From an uncultured Bacteroidia bacterium (GTDB taxonomy: Bacteria > Bacteroidota > Bacteroidia > Bacteroidales > Prolixibacteraceae), in assembly GCA_903927965.1 (NCBI GenBank), contig CAIYPA010000281.1, positions 1-41,267 on the forward strand: a DNA stretch of 41,267 bases. Reading direction: 5' to 3'. Positions 7,619 to 16,813 of this stretch are shown here, in pieces; within the stretch, counting starts at the first letter, position 1; every line of letters starts with the position of its first letter. The translations under genes and the position numbers were made by a program. Below the pieces are notes generated by a model. That model ran no database searches and was not told where the DNA came from. It saw only the letters and a list, made by a program, of their open reading frames with translations.

Positions 7619-8668
7619 TTATCCTTTTATTGCCCAACGAAGCTTGGCCGAACGCGCACGGGGATTTGTGTTGCACTCCTCCGCGGTTGGCCGGATGGGA
7701 TCGGGGGCAATTTCGCTGTAAAACCCACCTCGGAAATAGGTTTGAAACGATTTCTTAACACGCCGGTCTTCACCGGAGTGAAATGAAAGGATTGCAACCC
7801 GTCCTCCCGGAGCCAGGGCATAAGGGAGCTTTTCCAAAAATTTGTCGAGTGCCCCAAATTCGTCGTTCACTTCGATCCGAAGTGCCTGGAAACACCGTTG
7901 GCAGGATTTTTTTACCTCCTCTTTTCGGTCGTTAACAGGTAGAAAAACAAGTGCCTCATTGATAATATTTTGCAATTGTTTTGTTGTTTCAATGGGGATT
8001 CCTTTTGCCAGCGTGTCCCGGATGGCCTTTGCAACCGGTTCGTAATGGGGTTCATCAGAATTTACGACAAGCAATTCCTGCAGTTTCTGCAAAGAAATGG
8101 ATTTTAACAAGGCAGATGCGGGTTTTCCGCTTTGGGGATTCAGCCTTAGGTCCAAAGGACCATCAACCTTAAACGAAAATCCGCGGTCAGGATTATCAAT
8201 TTGCATCGACGAAACGCCCAGATCGGCAAGTACAAAATTCAGTGGTCCTGCTTCATCGGCAATCTGATCGATTTCGGAAAAATTCATTTTCTTGATTGTC
8301 AGGACATCCGATCCATAACCGTATGAAGCGAGGCGTTCCCTTGTGCGGGGCAGTTCAAAGGGATCAACATCGGTAGCATAAAGGTGTCCGCCAGGAACAA
8401 GGCATTTCAAAATCTCAAGGCTATGGCCGCCATAACCAAGTGTGGCATCCAATCCAACCTGTCCGGGGGCAATTTTGAGAAATTCCATAATTTCGTTCAC
8501 ACAAATTGAGCGGTGCATCCCAGCAGGGGTACGCCCCTGCTGCATCACTTTTGCAATGTCATCGGCATATTGCTCCGGTTGCAACTCCTTGTACTTTTCT
8601 TTAAAGGATTTGGGGTGAGTGCCATTATACCTAACACGGCGGGCCGGTTTTGGTTGATGATCTTCCAT
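7619..8668 (-). CDS. RsmH-family rRNA (cytosine-N4)-methyltransferase, atypical form
   Basis: This 349-residue SAM-dependent methyltransferase has the RsmH/MraW fold: GLDATLGYGGHSLEILKCL (about 72-90) for SAM binding, VLADLGVSSMQIDNPDRGFS and FKVDGPLDLR, SCQRCFQALRIEVNDEF, and AILSFHSGEDRRVKKSFQ. Standard RsmH methylates N4 of C1402 in 16S rRNA. Here ~50 extra N-terminal residues (MEDHQPKPARRVRYNGTHPK...) precede the core, and the usual HVPVL opening is replaced by GMHRSICVNEI. The gene also stands outside any mraZ/fts cell-wall cluster. It may be a second RsmH-like paralogue, so no symbol is given. Confidence 0.75.
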   Translation of the reverse strand: MEDHQPKPARRVRYNGTHPKSFKEKYKELQPEQYADDIAKVMQQGRTPAGMHRSICVNEIMEFLKIAPGQVGLDATLGYGGHSLEILKCLVPGGHLYATDVDPFELPRTRERLASYGYGSDVLTIKKMNFSEIDQIADEAGPLNFVLADLGVSSMQIDNPDRGFSFKVDGPLDLRLNPQSGKPASALLKSISLQKLQELLVVNSDEPHYEPVAKAIRDTLAKGIPIETTKQLQNIINEALVFLPVNDRKEEVKKSCQRCFQALRIEVNDEFGALDKFLEKLPYALAPGGRVAILSFHSGEDRRVKKSFQTYFRGGFYSEIAPDPIRPTAEECNTNPRARSAKLRWAIKG

Positions 8669-8751
8669 AGTATATATTCAAATTCAATAATTTATCAATC
8701 AGCTATATTTCAATATTTTAAAGAAATATTCCTAATTCATGGGGTTCGTAT

Positions 8752-9393
8752 CTACTTTAATGGTTGGCTCAAAGAAAGGCTTTGATCTCCAGAATATTCA
8801 TATAAGCTAAATCCAAAAACCTCCATTTCTGGATTGGACATTTGCAGACCATTCTGCGAAATGGTATTTAATCGGTTAAATGCTAATACCGCAATTATTA
8901 CGGATGGCGCATTTGGTTTTTTGTTAAAGAAACAACACCGCTTTTCATCAAAACCATCGGAGAATGTTCTAATTGTGGAAACAGCCATCAAATCAAAGAG
9001 TGATGATTTTAATTGACTGATCGCTTTCTCCCTCTTCCCTTGTTGAAGACCATACGAATTAATAAATGAATCAACATATTTTGGCAAGGTATCTGTAAGT
9101 TCATTCAATAAAAAATATTGAGGGGAATCGGTGTAAACGATCAAATCGCACTTTTTCCTGTTCTGACAGAACGACTGAGGTAATGTATCGATAAAAGCCT
9201 CATAATTAAGCATGTTAACCAGTAAGGAATTTGTGTTTTTGTATTTAGCTATGCCATCTCCATTATTAGGATAAATTAGATTGACATCATCTTTAAGTTC
9301 AAAATAGGATAAATTAGTTGCCTTTTTTAGAATGCCCGAAGCAACTGGCAATCCATAATACGAAGTAAAATCATTTCGAAGCAGTGTTTCCAT
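8752..9393 (-). CDS. Unknown partner protein of AAA ATPase (213 aa), possible nuclease-like fold
   Basis: I do not recognise this family. The ATG at 9393 lies 3 bases after the stop of the AAA-ATPase gene, so the two are almost certainly cotranscribed and coupled. Notable stretches are KKCDLIVYTDSPQYFLLNEL (about 80-99), GKREKAISQLKSSLFDLM (about 119-136) and KRCCFFNKKPNAP (about 151-163). The order of a D-ending strand, a second strand with N-E-L-T, then a helix with K-A-x-x-Q-L resembles a PD-(D/E)xK nuclease core (D83, E98, Q127), but the third residue is Thr rather than Lys. That is inference only. There is no signal peptide or membrane segment. Confidence 0.7.
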   Translation of the reverse strand: METLLRNDFTSYYGLPVASGILKKATNLSYFELKDDVNLIYPNNGDGIAKYKNTNSLLVNMLNYEAFIDTLPQSFCQNRKKCDLIVYTDSPQYFLLNELTDTLPKYVDSFINSYGLQQGKREKAISQLKSSLFDLMAVSTIRTFSDGFDEKRCCFFNKKPNAPSVIIAVLAFNRLNTISQNGLQMSNPEMEVFGFSLYEYSGDQSLSLSQPLK

Positions 9394-9396
9394 AAG

Positions 9397-10557
9397 TTAT
9401 TCAATCGCATTATATTGGTCGTAAATGGAATTAATCGTCTCTGAAAGAAGATTGGTATTCACCAACTTCTCATTTTGAACGATCAAATCTTCAAGTCCAC
9501 CATCAATGACATGATATACTGCCAGGTTTCCAAATTCTATACTTACTTCTTTGCCATTTGCTTTCTTTTCGGATCGTTTGATTAGAAGATTCAGATAATT
9601 AATAATATATGGGCTGTGGGTTGAAAGAATAAGCTCCACCTTGTTTTTGTTTTCAACAAAACAGACTGACAATAAATCACTTATCAATTGACACTGTGCA
9701 TCAGGATAAAGGCTTAGTTCAGGTTCTTCGATATGAATGAATATTTTTTTATTGATTTCGCCCAGATTTTTAATAGGTTTAAAAGCTGTTAACCTATCTG
9801 TATTGGATAAATAGGACAATACGGAACGGTTAAATGCTTCTTCAAAAGAAAAATACTTTGAGAAATATTTCGGAATAAGCAATACGGGGACAGAGTTTTG
9901 GGTACCGGATGAACTATTTTTCAAATCAATTTCAAAAACCTCTTTCCCTTTTGAGGATATTGAGTATTTCTTTTGCGCTCCGGATTTTTTAACGCCAAAT
10001 TTGACATCCAAAAAGCTCATATCCATGTCTTTGATAAATTCTGTTGCCAAATCAAAGTCACCAAAAACCTCATGAAAATAGTACCCCAGATAACCACCAG
10101 TAAATGACGCACCTTTATCTGCCCAAAGTGGAATAACGTTTCTGGTTTCGGAGATAAAACTGATTTTATTGAAACAAATATCTTCAGCCCTGACATCAGA
10201 GTTGATCTTAATGTTTAGGGATGATTTATTCTTTGTCAGTTTGATTTCATAGATCTGACCAGATTTTGATTTGGCTGTATAGATTATCTCAGTGTCCGTT
10301 TTAATGTATTTCTCGAACCCGCAATTTCTTATATAAGTATCCATTCTGTATCTGAATGGCGATTTTGAGATCTCACTGTGTTTCAGATAGGACCGGATAT
10401 TGTGCATTTTGTATAGCCATCTGCACAATGCGATTACCTTCATAATCGTACTTTTTCCACTTCCTGATTCACCAATAAACACAGTAAAAGGTTTAATACT
10501 GTCAATTTTGATATCTTTTAATGGCCCAAAATTTCTTATCCAAATTGATTCCATCAT
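9397..10557 (-). CDS. AAA family ATPase (SMC/OLD/ABC-like)
   Basis: This 386-residue ATPase has an ABC/SMC-type head. The Walker A is IGESGSGKST (28-37), after FGPLKDIKIDSIKPFTVFIG, the usual AAA_15/AAA_21 opening. A degenerate ABC signature, NSSSGTQ, lies at 214-220. Walker B is KIFIHIEEPELSLYPDAQ (271-288), and the switch region is LILSTHSPYIINYLN (309-323). The middle ~170 residues are a variable insertion. No TOPRIM domain is visible, unlike classical OLD nucleases. Such ATPases pair with effector proteins in several anti-phage systems. Here the companion is the 213-residue protein 3 bases downstream. A possible -7 element (TACTTTTG) lies ~20 bases upstream. Confidence 0.85.
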   Translation of the reverse strand: MMESIWIRNFGPLKDIKIDSIKPFTVFIGESGSGKSTIMKVIALCRWLYKMHNIRSYLKHSEISKSPFRYRMDTYIRNCGFEKYIKTDTEIIYTAKSKSGQIYEIKLTKNKSSLNIKINSDVRAEDICFNKISFISETRNVIPLWADKGASFTGGYLGYYFHEVFGDFDLATEFIKDMDMSFLDVKFGVKKSGAQKKYSISSKGKEVFEIDLKNSSSGTQNSVPVLLIPKYFSKYFSFEEAFNRSVLSYLSNTDRLTAFKPIKNLGEINKKIFIHIEEPELSLYPDAQCQLISDLLSVCFVENKNKVELILSTHSPYIINYLNLLIKRSEKKANGKEVSIEFGNLAVYHVIDGGLEDLIVQNEKLVNTNLLSETINSIYDQYNAIE

Positions 10558-10577
10558 TTTGTTAATCTATTAGTTCT

Positions 10578-10585
10578 CAAAAGTA
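10578..10585 (-). promoter_or_regulatory. Possible -7 promoter element for the AAA module
   Basis: TACTTTTG on the minus strand fits TAnnTTTG and lies 20 bases before the ATPase start. No good -33 element is spaced correctly, so this is a weak call. Confidence 0.3.
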
Positions 10586-10637
10586 AATAATATTTTCAAC
10601 AAGAAGATCTGTTTCCAGTCAAAGGTCTCCACCGATT

Positions 10638-11456
10638 TTAAGCAAACTCTTTCCAAACAAAACAATCCTTACCAAAATCTTCATTAATAAAATGTGGAGC
10701 CTCTTTAAACAATCCAAATACCGAAGAGCCGCTGCCCGACATGGCTGCATAAACAGCTCCCATGTTCAGCAATTTGGATTTTAGTTCGGCGATTTCAGGA
10801 TAGATCTGGAAAACAGAAGGTTCAAAATCGTTGAAAACAGATTCCTGCCATTTTTCGGGTGATTGGTGGATTGCTTCAGGTAATGGAAAAGTAGGAATTG
10901 CTGGTTTAATGTTTGAATAGGCCTCTTTGGTCCCAACACCAAACTGTGGTTTGACTAAAAGAAGATAGTACCCTTTCAGGCTAACCTCGATTGCGCTCAA
11001 TTTTTCGCCTATTCCGCTTGCAAACATGGGCCGGTTTTCAAGAAAGAAAGAGCAATCGGCACCCAACTGTAGGGCGTATCTTTTAAGTTGATCGATTGTC
11101 AGGCTCAGTTCAAAAAAATCATTCAGCCCTTTTAATAAAAAAGCAGCATCCGAAGAGCCTCCTCCGAGGCCGGCACCAAATGGGATAACTTTGTGCAAAT
11201 GAATGTCGAGGCCAGGAAGTGAATGGTCTGCTGCCAGCAATCGATAAGCTTTCACCACAATATTATCCTCCGGATCAACATCCAGCAGGAGACCCGAACT
11301 TGTAAAGTTGATTTTATTGTGCTTATTTTCAATGAATTCCAGACCATCCTTTAATCCGATCGGATAAAAAACCGTTTCAAGTTCGTGATAACCATCTTCC
11401 CGCTTTCGCAAGATGTTCAGTCCGAGATTGATTTTAGCATTTGGGAACAAGATCAT
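10638..11456 (-). CDS. ispE: 4-diphosphocytidyl-2-C-methyl-D-erythritol kinase
   Basis: This 272-residue cytoplasmic GHMP kinase of the methylerythritol-phosphate isoprenoid pathway phosphorylates the 2-hydroxyl of CDP-methylerythritol. The N-terminus, PNAKINLGLNILRKREDGYH, is the family hallmark. The ATP-binding GHMP loop is IPFGAGLGGGSSDAA (91-105). The C-terminal MSGSGSSVFGLF closes the active site. The length is normal. The gene lies downstream of gcvP on the same strand, separated by a 181-base gap with a strong hairpin, so it is probably transcribed separately. Confidence 0.95.
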   Translation of the reverse strand: MILFPNAKINLGLNILRKREDGYHELETVFYPIGLKDGLEFIENKHNKINFTSSGLLLDVDPEDNIVVKAYRLLAADHSLPGLDIHLHKVIPFGAGLGGGSSDAAFLLKGLNDFFELSLTIDQLKRYALQLGADCSFFLENRPMFASGIGEKLSAIEVSLKGYYLLLVKPQFGVGTKEAYSNIKPAIPTFPLPEAIHQSPEKWQESVFNDFEPSVFQIYPEIAELKSKLLNMGAVYAAMSGSGSSVFGLFKEAPHFINEDFGKDCFVWKEFA

Positions 11457-11504
11457 GGCGGGGGATTATTAGTTGGAAATTCGCAGTGAATTGAACACAT
11501 AGGG

Positions 11505-11630
11505 CAAAGGGCAGGGGGCGGGGTGCTGGGGAAACGGAGACCGGAGACCGGAAAAGGGAAAGAGTTCCAGAAATATGGAATGGTTCCATTTTTCCTGTTT
11601 CAGTGTCCGGTCTCCTGTCTCCGTTTCTTC
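11505..11630. repeat. Purine-rich intergenic repeat forming a long inverted repeat
   Basis: G/A-rich low-complexity DNA (AGGGCAAAGGGCAGGGGGCG and onward) leads into a 22-base arm at 11531-11552. This arm pairs with 11606-11627 with one mismatch and contains GAAACGGAGACCGGAGACC. The hairpin begins about 11 bases after the gcvP stop on the minus strand and could terminate gcvP. The same GGAGAC motif recurs at 17705 and near 27240-27282. Confidence 0.65.
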
Positions 11631-11637
11631 CGTTTCC

Positions 11638-14502
11638 CTACTTATAATTTTCCAGCGGTTCGCAGGTACAGAACAGGTTCCTGTCACCCCAAGCATTGTC
11701 AACACGGCCTACAGGTACCCAAAACTTGTTTTCCCGAAGCCATTCAAGCGGATAGGCAGCTTTTTCGCGAGAATAGGAGTGTTCCCAGTTGTTTGCAGTC
11801 AGCATCTCCGCAGTATGGGGAGCATTCTTCAAAACGTTGTCCTCATAATCGGCAACCCCGGTTTCGACCTCTTTGATCTCGTCAAAAATAAGGTTCATGG
11901 TTTCCACAAAACGATCCAGTTCCTCTTTTGATTCACTTTCGGTCGGTTCGACCATCAAAGTCCCATGAACGGGAAAAGAGAGGGTTGGGGCATGGAACCC
12001 ATAATCCATCAAACGTTTGGAAATGTCAGTTTCCGTAATTCCTGAGGCAGTTTTCAGGTGGCGACATTCCAGTATCATCTCATGGGCCACACGTCCATTT
12101 TCGCCAGTATATAAAATCCCGTAATTGTCTTTCAAACGGGCTGCAATGTAGTTGGCGTTCAGAATGGCAATTTTGGTTGCTTCCGTCAGGCCATCGGCAC
12201 CCAGCATTTTGATGTAGCCGTAGGTGATGGTCAATACAGAGGCACTTCCCCATGGTGCTGCCGAAACCGCATGGATCCCCACATGACCATTGTTCATAAC
12301 GGGATGGGCAGGCAAAAATTCGACAAGGTGCTGAGCAACACAGATCGGACCAACTCCTGGACCGCCTCCACCATGCGGAATCGCAAATGTCTTGTGCAGG
12401 TTCAGGTGACAAACATCCGCACCTATCCGGCTTGGATTGGTAAGCCCAACCTGCGCATTCATATTGGCACCGTCCATATAAACCTGTCCACCAAACTGGT
12501 GGATAATTTTGCACATTTCGGTAATCGATGATTCAAAAACCCCGTGTGTGGAAGGATAGGTGACCATGAAACAGGATAGATCATGTTGAAACTCCTCAGC
12601 TTTTACCCTGAGTGCGTCTAAGTCAATATTTCCGCGTTCATCACAGGGTACAACCACTACTTTCATACCAGCCATGACCGCACTTGCAGGATTTGTACCA
12701 TGGGCAGAAGATGGGATAATCGCCACGTTACGGTGGCCTTCACCCCGGCTTTTGTGGTATTCCCTGATAACCAGCAAACCAGCATATTCGCCGGCTGCGC
12801 CAGAGTTGGGTTGCAAGGAAATATCGGCAAAACCCGTAATCTCAGCCAGGTCGCGCCGAAGCTCTTCCATCAATTCGTGATATCCCATAGCCTGGTTCTT
12901 TGGTACATAGGGATGTATCCCATTGAATTCTATCCAGCTAAGAGGCAACATTTCTGTTGCAGCATTGAGCTTCATTGTACACGAACCCAGAGAAATCATA
13001 GAGTGGACCAATGAAATATCTTTCTTTTCAAGACGTTTGATGTAGCGTGCCATCTCGGTTTCGGAACGGTATTGACTGAATACTTTCTGCTTCAGAAATT
13101 GAGAATTCCTTTGGAACAAGGCTTCAATTGACTGGTTGTCTGGAATTGAATGGATTACAGGCACAGGTTTATTCGCGGCTTTGGCAAAAACTTCAAGTAT
13201 CCAGTTAATGTCTTCAATATTGGTTGTTTCATCGATACTTAAACCCACCTGCCCATTCGGGAAATAGCGGAAATTCATTTCAAGATCGAGCGACAACCAT
13301 TCGATATCCTCACGTTTAACATGCCGGGGCAGGTCAATCCTGATCGTATCGAAATAATTCCGGTTTACCTGAGTATAACCCAATTTTGAAATCTCTGTCG
13401 ATAAAAGACAAGCAATATTATGTACTCTATCAGCGATCGCTTTAATTCCTTCAGGTCCGTGATAAATCGCATACATCCCTGCCATTGTAGCAAGAAGAGC
13501 CTGGGCTGTACAGATATTTGAAGTTGCTTTTTCCCTTTTAATATGCTGTTCGCGGGTTTGCAGTGCCATCCTAAGGGCATTTTTCCCGTTGACGTCCTTT
13601 GAAACACCGATGATCCTTCCCGGAAGGTCGCGTTTGTATTCGTCACGGGTAGCAAAGAATGCTGCAATAGGGCCACCATATCCCATCGAAACGCCAAAAC
13701 GTTGTGAAGATCCAAAAACAATATCCGCGCCCCATTCACCCGGAGGTGTCAACAAGGCAAGTGCCAATAGGTCGGTTGCAACAGCTATTTTGCAGCCTTT
13801 TTGCTGAACGGTTTTTGTGAAAGTCGAATAATCTTCTATAACACCATCAGAGTTTGGATACTGCAAAATTGCACCAAACCAGTTTTCACCAACCACTGCC
13901 TCTTTAAAATTGCCAATTCTCAATTCGATTCCTAGTGGTTCTGCCCTCGTGATCAAAACATCCAAAGTTTGGGGCCAAATCATTTCGTCAACAAAACAGA
14001 CATTTGCACCAGCTTTTTCCTGTGCCCTCGAACGAAGTGCGTACATCATGTGCATTGCTTCGGCAGCAGCCGTCGCTTCATCCAACAATGAGGCATTTGC
14101 CAGCGGCATCGATGTCATTTCGCAAACCATTGTCTGAAAATTCAAAAGTGCTTCCAACCTGCCTTGAGATATCTCGGCCTGGTAAGGTGTGTAGGAGGTG
14201 TACCAAACAGGATTCTCCAAAATATTGCGAAGAATGACCGCTGGTGTGATCGTGTCGTACCACCCCATTCCAATATAAGTATTGAAAACTTTATTTTTCT
14301 TGGCCAGTTTCAGGATTTTTCGGTAATACTCACGTTCGGTGAGACCATTGGGGAGGTCCAACGGCTTTTCGAGCCTGATATTTGCCGGAACTGTCTGATC
14401 GATCAACTCATCAAGGGTTTTAACCCCCACAACTTTCAACATCTCCTGAATATCTGGTTCACGTGGTCCTATGTGTCGGCCTACAAAAGTATCTATTGCC
14501 AT
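11638..14502 (-). CDS. gcvP: Glycine dehydrogenase (decarboxylating), full-length P-protein
   Basis: This 954-residue P-protein of the glycine cleavage system is a PLP-dependent enzyme that decarboxylates glycine and transfers the aminomethyl group to lipoyl-GcvH. The N-terminus, [21 protein letters not shown], is typical. The PLP-lysine segment is [19 protein letters not shown] in the C-terminal half. [18 protein letters not shown] marks the start of that half, and the last residues ([16 protein letters not shown]) are conserved. The homodimeric full-length form is used, not the split GcvPA/GcvPB type. No gcvT or gcvH adjoins it. The upstream gap (84 bases) is too short for a glycine riboswitch. 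Confidence 0.97.
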   Translation of the reverse strand: MAIDTFVGRHIGPREPDIQEMLKVVGVKTLDELIDQTVPANIRLEKPLDLPNGLTEREYYRKILKLAKKNKVFNTYIGMGWYDTITPAVILRNILENPVWYTSYTPYQAEISQGRLEALLNFQTMVCEMTSMPLANASLLDEATAAAEAMHMMYALRSRAQEKAGANVCFVDEMIWPQTLDVLITRAEPLGIELRIGNFKEAVVGENWFGAILQYPNSDGVIEDYSTFTKTVQQKGCKIAVATDLLALALLTPPGEWGADIVFGSSQRFGVSMGYGGPIAAFFATRDEYKRDLPGRIIGVSKDVNGKNALRMALQTREQHIKREKATSNICTAQALLATMAGMYAIYHGPEGIKAIADRVHNIACLLSTEISKLGYTQVNRNYFDTIRIDLPRHVKREDIEWLSLDLEMNFRYFPNGQVGLSIDETTNIEDINWILEVFAKAANKPVPVIHSIPDNQSIEALFQRNSQFLKQKVFSQYRSETEMARYIKRLEKKDISLVHSMISLGSCTMKLNAATEMLPLSWIEFNGIHPYVPKNQAMGYHELMEELRRDLAEITGFADISLQPNSGAAGEYAGLLVIREYHKSRGEGHRNVAIIPSSAHGTNPASAVMAGMKVVVVPCDERGNIDLDALRVKAEEFQHDLSCFMVTYPSTHGVFESSITEMCKIIHQFGGQVYMDGANMNAQVGLTNPSRIGADVCHLNLHKTFAIPHGGGGPGVGPICVAQHLVEFLPAHPVMNNGHVGIHAVSAAPWGSASVLTITYGYIKMLGADGLTEATKIAILNANYIAARLKDNYGILYTGENGRVAHEMILECRHLKTASGITETDISKRLMDYGFHAPTLSFPVHGTLMVEPTESESKEELDRFVETMNLIFDEIKEVETGVADYEDNVLKNAPHTAEMLTANNWEHSYSREKAAYPLEWLRENKFWVPVGRVDNAWGDRNLFCTCEPLENYK

Positions 14503-14586
14503 TTTAATTGTACTTTAACGATTTACGGGTGCAATTTTAAAACCTTTCACCGGGATAAAATATGATTTTTTTTACATGAACAACGA

Positions 14587-15222
14587 TCATTTAAGGAACG
14601 GATTGTCCCTTTTTTCGTCACCGATTGTCGTTTCCAGGCCATGCCCACAAAAAACTTCGACATCGAGTGGCAAAACCATCAGCTTTCCTAAGATTCCCGA
14701 AATCAATTGGGTATGATTTCCTTTTGGAAGATCGGTACGACCCACTGAACCATTGAATAAAATATCTCCTGCAATTAACAGACGATCAATTTCAGAATAG
14801 AAAGCGACTCCTCCCGGTGAATGTCCCGGAACATAAATAACTTTCAAAGTGGAATTACCGAAAGTGATAACATCCCCATCTTCAAAGAAATGACCTGATT
14901 TGGGAGGTTTCGGCATAGGCATACCAAACATCATCGCCTGATTTGCAGCCTGTTCCACCAGAAAGTTGTCCTCCTTGTGAATTTCGCACTTTAAACCCCA
15001 GGTCTTCTCCACAAAACCATTCCCCATCAGATGGTCGAAATGGCCGTGTGTATTGAGCAATTTCACAGGCTTCAAATGATTGGTTTCGATAAAGGATTTT
15101 AGTTGCTGTTCCTCCTGGGGATAAAAACAGGCAGCATCGATGATCACACATTCAAGGGTATCGTCCCAAAGTACAAAAGCATTTACGGATACCGGATTGA
15201 ATGTGAACTTTTTAATGTTCAT
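14587..15222 (-). CDS. MBL-fold metallo-hydrolase (glyoxalase II-like)
   Basis: This 211-residue metallo-beta-lactamase-fold hydrolase carries the metal-binding motif NTHGHFDHLMGN (57-68) and then PGHSPGGVAFY, IAGDILFNGSVGRTDLP and FCGHGLETTIGDE. This order of H-x-H-x-D-H, H, D and H ligands is complete. It matches the hydroxyacylglutathione-hydrolase-like and YcbL/GloB-like branch common in bacteria. The substrate is not settled, and no gluthathione-specific C-terminal domain is present. It lies 5 bases from the nucleosidase gene upstream, on the same strand, and is likely cotranscribed with it. Confidence 0.85.
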   Translation of the reverse strand: MNIKKFTFNPVSVNAFVLWDDTLECVIIDAACFYPQEEQQLKSFIETNHLKPVKLLNTHGHFDHLMGNGFVEKTWGLKCEIHKEDNFLVEQAANQAMMFGMPMPKPPKSGHFFEDGDVITFGNSTLKVIYVPGHSPGGVAFYSEIDRLLIAGDILFNGSVGRTDLPKGNHTQLISGILGKLMVLPLDVEVFCGHGLETTIGDEKRDNPFLK

Positions 15223-15227
15223 ATTTG

Positions 15228-15920
15228 CTAAGAGATTTGTTTAATGTGGGCAAATTTGCGGAGGAACCTGAAAAGTTCATCGGTCAGGTTTTCAATAGCC
15301 GTTGGGATATCCCATTTTGTGGTGTCGCGAACTTCGACATAATTGGAAATAGCCCTGATTTCGAGAAATGGGATTTTTTCAAAAAGGCACACATAAAAAA
15401 CAGCCGCACCTTCCATTGATTCAATGTCGGGATCAAAATCCTTTTTCAATCTGGCGATGCTTTCAGCGCAGCCATGGCTTACATTTCCAGTAATTCCCTG
15501 AACATCAATAAGATCTAAATGATCATACATGGTTTTGCTGATGAGTTTTCCGTCCGTAAACGGGAATTCATCCGGATTGACAAATCCAGCCTCAAAAACC
15601 GTTTTGATATGATCGTTTTCTTCAATTCCAAAATCACAGAACTGTTCGCTGATCACATTGACAACAGTCCCGATCGAGATCTCATCCCTGAAAGTTCCCG
15701 CAATTCCGGCGTTGATCACCAAATCATAATGATAGAGGCTGAGCGCCTTGGTCAGGAAGAAAGTTGTGAACGTAGTTCCCAATCCGGTAATAATAAGGTC
15801 AATATCAAGGTCATACCATTTATAATGGAAAACCGGCCCCCTATTATCTGGCTCTTCTTTCATGCTCTCGAAAAACTGATAAAGCTCGAAACATGTTGCA
15901 CCCACAAAAAGGATTCTCAT
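15228..15920 (-). CDS. mqnB: Probable futalosine hydrolase (nucleoside phosphorylase superfamily)
   Basis: This 230-residue protein belongs to the MTA/SAH-nucleosidase and PNP superfamily. The start chosen is the ATG at 15920 (MRILFVGAT); a TTG two codons upstream is weaker. The conserved segments are DLVINAGIAGTFRDEISIGT, DIESMEGAAVFYVCLFEKIP and EIRAISNYVEVRDTTKWDI. The Met-Glu-Gly-Ala and R-x-x-S-N elements are superfamily signatures, and the final R-D...W-D-I pattern favours futalosine hydrolase over MTA nucleosidase. That enzyme releases hypoxanthine from futalosine in the alternative menaquinone pathway. Plain 5'-methylthioadenosine nucleosidase remains possible. An MBL hydrolase follows closely. 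Confidence 0.7.
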   Translation of the reverse strand: MRILFVGATCFELYQFFESMKEEPDNRGPVFHYKWYDLDIDLIITGLGTTFTTFFLTKALSLYHYDLVINAGIAGTFRDEISIGTVVNVISEQFCDFGIEENDHIKTVFEAGFVNPDEFPFTDGKLISKTMYDHLDLIDVQGITGNVSHGCAESIARLKKDFDPDIESMEGAAVFYVCLFEKIPFLEIRAISNYVEVRDTTKWDIPTAIENLTDELFRFLRKFAHIKQIS

Positions 15921-16072
15921 CAGCAATGAATTGAATAAATAATATTTTGCAAAAATAGCCTATCCAATCGGTAAACTATTAATTTGTTTATAAACATTTA
16001 TACTCATTATTTCGCAAAAGGTTAAAAAAAGTTGTTCATTTGTAGGTCAAAGACTGAAAATAACAGAAAAAC

Positions 16073-16699
16073 ATGAAATTTTCATTGAATAGCAGAGATA
16101 ACGAAGGCTATAGCAAAGTAGAAGTTTATCACGAGGAGAATATTTTGAAGATGGCAGGGCATTATCGCGAGATCATTAACCTGATCGGGGAAGATCCTGA
16201 ACGTGATGGACTACTTCGAACTCCGGTCAGGGTGGCCAAAGCGATGCAGTTTCTGACTCAGGGATACAATATGGATCCGGAAGAGATACTGAAGTCGGCA
16301 ATGTTCAAGGAGGATTACCGACAAATGGTGATCGTTAAGGACATCGAACTCTATTCACTTTGCGAACATCATATGCTACCATTTTTCGGCAAAGCTTATG
16401 TTGCTTATATCCCAAATGGCTACATAACAGGACTTAGCAAGATTGCCCGTGTTGTTGAAGCTTATTCGCGACGGTTGCAAGTACAGGAAAGGCTCACAAT
16501 GCAAATCAAGGACTGCATCCAGAAAACCTTGAACCCACTGGGAGTTGCAGTGGTCATCGAGGCAAAACACATGTGCATGAGCATGAGGGGGATTGAAAAA
16601 CAAAATTCGGTTACAACAACTTCCGATTTCACGGGTGCATTTCAAAAAGAAGCAACCCGACTGGAGTTTATCCGGTTGATCAGTTCGGATTTATCTTAG
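16073..16699 (+). CDS. folE: GTP cyclohydrolase I
   Basis: This 208-residue enzyme converts GTP to 7,8-dihydroneopterin triphosphate, the first step of folate and pterin synthesis. The zinc-binding stretch is [20 protein letters not shown] (Cys97, His99 and His100), with the third ligand region [20 protein letters not shown] (Cys168). The upstream [17 protein letters not shown] helix is conserved. The ~20-residue N-terminal tail is variable and normal. It is divergently placed from the nucleosidase gene (152-base gap) and followed by fabD on the same strand. Confidence 0.96.
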   Translation: MKFSLNSRDNEGYSKVEVYHEENILKMAGHYREIINLIGEDPERDGLLRTPVRVAKAMQFLTQGYNMDPEEILKSAMFKEDYRQMVIVKDIELYSLCEHHMLPFFGKAYVAYIPNGYITGLSKIARVVEAYSRRLQVQERLTMQIKDCIQKTLNPLGVAVVIEAKHMCMSMRGIEKQNSVTTTSDFTGAFQKEATRLEFIRLISSDLS

Positions 16700-16761
16700 T
16701 CCTGAACAACCAATAAATCAGATTAATATGGGAATATTCAACACAAAGGGGGAACCTCCTT

Positions 16762-16787
16762 TTTGAATTTGATAATTTGTATCTTTG
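16762..16787 (+). promoter_or_regulatory. Possible promoter upstream of fabD
   Basis: TATCTTTG (16780-16787) matches the -7 consensus TAnnTTTG and lies 26 bases before the fabD ATG. A TTTG at 16762-16765 is only 14 bases upstream, shorter than usual, so only the -7 part is convincing. Confidence 0.45.
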
Positions 16788-16813
16788 CACCCGAAATTTT
16801 AGAACTTAAAACA

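Noticed and set aside
8752-10557. PARIS or Septu system
   Set aside because: The partner lacks a visible DUF4435/TOPRIM or HNH signature, so neither name is supported.
11523-11931. Plus-strand open frames over the gcvP end
   Set aside because: They lie in repeat DNA and antisense to gcvP, and their translations have no family features.
14503-14586. Glycine riboswitch upstream of gcvP
   Set aside because: The gap is only 84 bases and shows no tandem aptamer-like structure.
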